Assembly: GCF_006538745.1 (NCBI RefSeq)
Contig: NZ_BJLR01000026.1
Coordinates: 20,426 to 84,425 of the forward strand
Length of the DNA: 64,000 nucleotides
Direction: 5' to 3'
DNA from: Cellulomonas cellasea
GTDB taxonomy: Bacteria; Actinomycetota; Actinomycetes; Actinomycetales; Cellulomonadaceae
The notes under the pieces are model-generated. The model was not told the DNA's origin. It was given only the letters and a program-made list of their open reading frames with translations, and did no database searches. Both the position numbers and the translations under genes were made by a program. This document shows, one piece after another, positions 61,251 through 64,000 of this stretch; positions within the stretch are counted from its first letter, which is position 1, and the number at the start of each line of letters is the position of its first letter.

Positions 61251-62324
61251 TCAGGCCTCCGTCTGGCGGGTGCGCGGATCGAGGAACGCGTACGCGACGT
61301 CGGCGAGGATGTTGGCGACGAGCACGGACAGCGTGATGACGAGGAACACGCCCTGCATCAGGGCGTAGTCCTTCGCGTTGGTGGCGTCCAGGAGCAGCTT
61401 CCCGACGCCGGGGTAGCTGAAGACCATCTCCATGACGATCGTGCCGCCGACGATGAACCCGATCGACAGCGCGAAGCTCTGGATCTGCGGGAGCACGGCG
61501 TTGCGTGCGGCGTAGCGCCAGAGCACGCGGCTGTTCGGCAGACCCTTGGCCTGCGCCACCGTGACGTAGTCCTCGTCGAGCACCGTGAGCATCATGTTGC
61601 GCATGCCCAGCATCCAGCCGCCGAGCGAGGCGATGACGATGGTCACCGCGGGCAGCGTGCCGTGGTGGATGACCTGGCCGACGAACTCCGCCGACCACTC
61701 GGGCCGCATCCCCACGCCGTAGGCCTTGCCGATGGGGAACCAGCGGAGGTTCACCGAGAACAGCGCGATCCCCAGGAGCCCGAGCCAGAAGTACGGGATC
61801 GTGGCGAGGAACGTGGTCACGGGGATGAGCGCGTCGAGCCGGCTGCCCCGGCGCCAGCCGACGACCGCCCCGCCGACCGTCCCGACCGCGAACGAGACGA
61901 CGGTCGCGAAGCCCACGAGGCCGACGGTCCACGGCAGCGCCTGGCTGATCACCTCGGTGACCGGCCGCAGCCCGTGCAGCAGCGAGACGCCGAGGTCGCC
62001 CCGCAGCAGCAGGACCCAGTAGTCGACGTACTGCTGCACCAGGGTCTTGTCGGTGTCGAGGCCGAGCAGCGAGCGCAGCGCGTCGGCCGCCTCCGGGCTG
62101 ACGTTGCGGTTGCGGGACAGGTACTGGCTGACCGCGTCGCCCTTCATCATGCGCGGCAGGACGAAGTTGATCGTGACCGCGGCCCAGAGGGTGAACAGGT
62201 AGAACGCGGCGCGTCCCGCGAGGAACCGCCACGGGACGCGCGAGCGGCCCCGGACGGCGGTGGTCGCCGTCGTGCCGGCCTCGACGGCGTCCTCGGTCGG
62301 GAGCTGGGGCTGGACGGCGGTCAC
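61251..62324 (-). CDS. Opp/Dpp-family ABC importer permease (DppB-like)
   Basis: The 357-residue permease partner has the DppB opening FLAGRAAFYLFTLWAAVTIN and FVLPRMMKGDAVSQYLSRN. The EAA loop is NMMLTVLDEDYVTVAQAKGL, and the end YAFLDPRTRQTEA is the usual YxxxDPR terminus. The GTG start overlaps the ATPase stop by four bases. Confidence 0.92.
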   Translation of the reverse strand: MTAVQPQLPTEDAVEAGTTATTAVRGRSRVPWRFLAGRAAFYLFTLWAAVTINFVLPRMMKGDAVSQYLSRNRNVSPEAADALRSLLGLDTDKTLVQQYVDYWVLLLRGDLGVSLLHGLRPVTEVISQALPWTVGLVGFATVVSFAVGTVGGAVVGWRRGSRLDALIPVTTFLATIPYFWLGLLGIALFSVNLRWFPIGKAYGVGMRPEWSAEFVGQVIHHGTLPAVTIVIASLGGWMLGMRNMMLTVLDEDYVTVAQAKGLPNSRVLWRYAARNAVLPQIQSFALSIGFIVGGTIVMEMVFSYPGVGKLLLDATNAKDYALMQGVFLVITLSVLVANILADVAYAFLDPRTRQTEA

Positions 62325-63126
62325 CGGACGCCCCCGTCCACGCCGGACACCGAGGCGAAGTGCGTCTCGGGGTCGGGCGACGCCGCGCGCAGGGCGCGGG
62401 TGTAGGGGTCCTGCGGACGGAGGATGACGTCGTCGGCCGGGCCGCTCTCGACGACCCGTCCTTGGTTGAGCACCATGATCTCGTCGCTGAAGTGCCGCGC
62501 GGTCGCCAGGTCGTGCGTGATGTAGAGCACGCCGAGCCCTTCCTCGCGTCGCAGGTCGGCGAGCAGGTTGAGCACCCCGAGGCGGATGGAGACGTCGAGC
62601 ATCGAGACCGGCTCGTCGGCCACGAGCAGGCGCGGCCGGGAGGCCAGCGCCCGGGCGATCGCGACGCGCTGCCGCTGGCCGCCCGACAGCTCGTGCGGAC
62701 GGCGGTCGATCACCACGTCGGGGTCGAGGCGCACCCGCTCGAGCAGCCGCCGCACCTCGTCGTCCAGCCCGGCCCGGGGCACCACGTCGTCGAGGCGCAG
62801 CGGGCGCTCGAGGTGGTAGCGCACGGAGTGGTACGGGTTGAGCGACGCGAACGGGTCCTGGAAGACCATGCGCAGCTTCTGGCGGTAGGCCCGCAGCCCG
62901 GCCCCGCGGCGCGGGATCGGCTCCCCGTCGAGGCGGACCTGCCCGCTCGTCGGCGTCTCGAGCTGCGTGAGGATCTTCGCGATCGTCGACTTGCCGCTGC
63001 CGGACTGGCCGACGAGCCCGATCGTCTGGCCGGACGTCAGGGTGAAGCTGACGTCGTCGAGCGCCTTGATGTGGCCTGCGCCGCGGACCGCGTAGGTCTT
63101 GGTGACGCGGTCGAACTCCAGGACGG

Positions 63127-63130
<4 letters not shown>
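62321..63130 (-). CDS. Opp/Dpp-family ABC importer ATPase (DppF-like)
   Basis: The 269-residue ATPase has Walker [17 protein letters not shown] (about 39-54), Q-loop [20 protein letters not shown], signature [15 protein letters not shown], Walker [15 protein letters not shown] and switch His [13 protein letters not shown]. The C-terminal oligopeptide-transporter extension is short ([20 protein letters not shown]). The ATG overlaps the stop of the other ATPase gene (ATGA). It energises import through the two permeases. Confidence 0.93.
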
Positions 63131-63951
<821 letters not shown>

Positions 63952-64000
63952 GGGTGCGTGCTCGCTCTCGTGGTTGTCGAGGACGGGGCGGGTGCGCACG

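Overview
The window is high-GC DNA (roughly 73-75% G+C by eye) with GTG starts, dense ATGA/GTGA start-stop overlaps, F420/PPOX-type enzymes, a Holin-X/DUF3618 envelope operon and beta-glucosidase plus oligosaccharide-transport genes. This fits an actinobacterium, most likely a Cellulomonas-like member of the Micrococcales. It reads as ordinary chromosome: I see no tRNA, rRNA, integrase, transposase or CRISPR array.

Left part (1-16.9 kb). A LacI-family regulator is cut by the left edge. Next come two PPOX-fold proteins and an F420-type LLM oxidoreductase, then a large branched-chain (leucine) catabolic locus in three transcription units: scoA-scoB-thiolase leftward, bkdABC rightward, and accD1-accA1-acyl-CoA dehydrogenase-MaoC hydratase-citE rightward behind a divergent TetR gene. 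Together they cover every step after transamination, from 2-ketoisocaproate to acetyl-CoA. The gene set matches Mycobacterium tuberculosis Rv2495c-Rv2504c, where the hydratase and CitE work through (R)-HMG-CoA.

16.9-30.5 kb. Two tandem ABC exporters of the peptide/lanthipeptide-export type have no visible cargo gene. A eukaryotic-type UTP-glucose-1-phosphate uridylyltransferase follows, ending in strong hairpins. Then comes a tightly overlapped five-gene operon: SWIM zinc finger, DUF5691 repeat protein, MoxR AAA ATPase, DUF5682 protein and VWA protein. Its core resembles the Escherichia coli yehL/M/P/Q group. This is the least understood system in the window.

30.5-45.8 kb. This stretch holds a secreted S8 protease with a PPC domain, a TPP enzyme, a ZIP-type metal transporter, an MT0933-type antitoxin-like peptide, a DNA/RNA non-specific endonuclease and a glycosyltransferase. 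A UbiA / type III polyketide synthase / ICMT methyltransferase / FAD oxidoreductase cluster suggests a methylated, oxidised, possibly prenylated phenolic product. After it lie a uridine-kinase-like protein with a degraded P-loop, an M15 peptidase, an AlkA-like glycosylase, a stand-alone Tudor-like domain, a short STAS-like protein whose ribosome site can be hidden in a hairpin, and a SigG-like ECF sigma factor broken by one in-frame UGA at a conserved Trp position.

45.9-64 kb. Here are a VOC protein, a deazaflavin-dependent nitroreductase-family protein, small membrane proteins and a three-gene envelope-stress operon whose 3' end carries a 17-bp tandem repeat. Then come nhaA with a structured leader, a two-gene ABC-2 exporter, a YihY/BrkB membrane protein preceded by a 17-codon overlapping ORF, a phosphoesterase, and a TetR gene facing the orphaned C-terminal domain of a GH3 beta-glucosidase. 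The right end is an intact GH3 gene at the end of a peptide-family (Opp/Dpp) ABC import operon, probably for cello-oligosaccharides or related glycosides; its solute-binding protein is not in the window.
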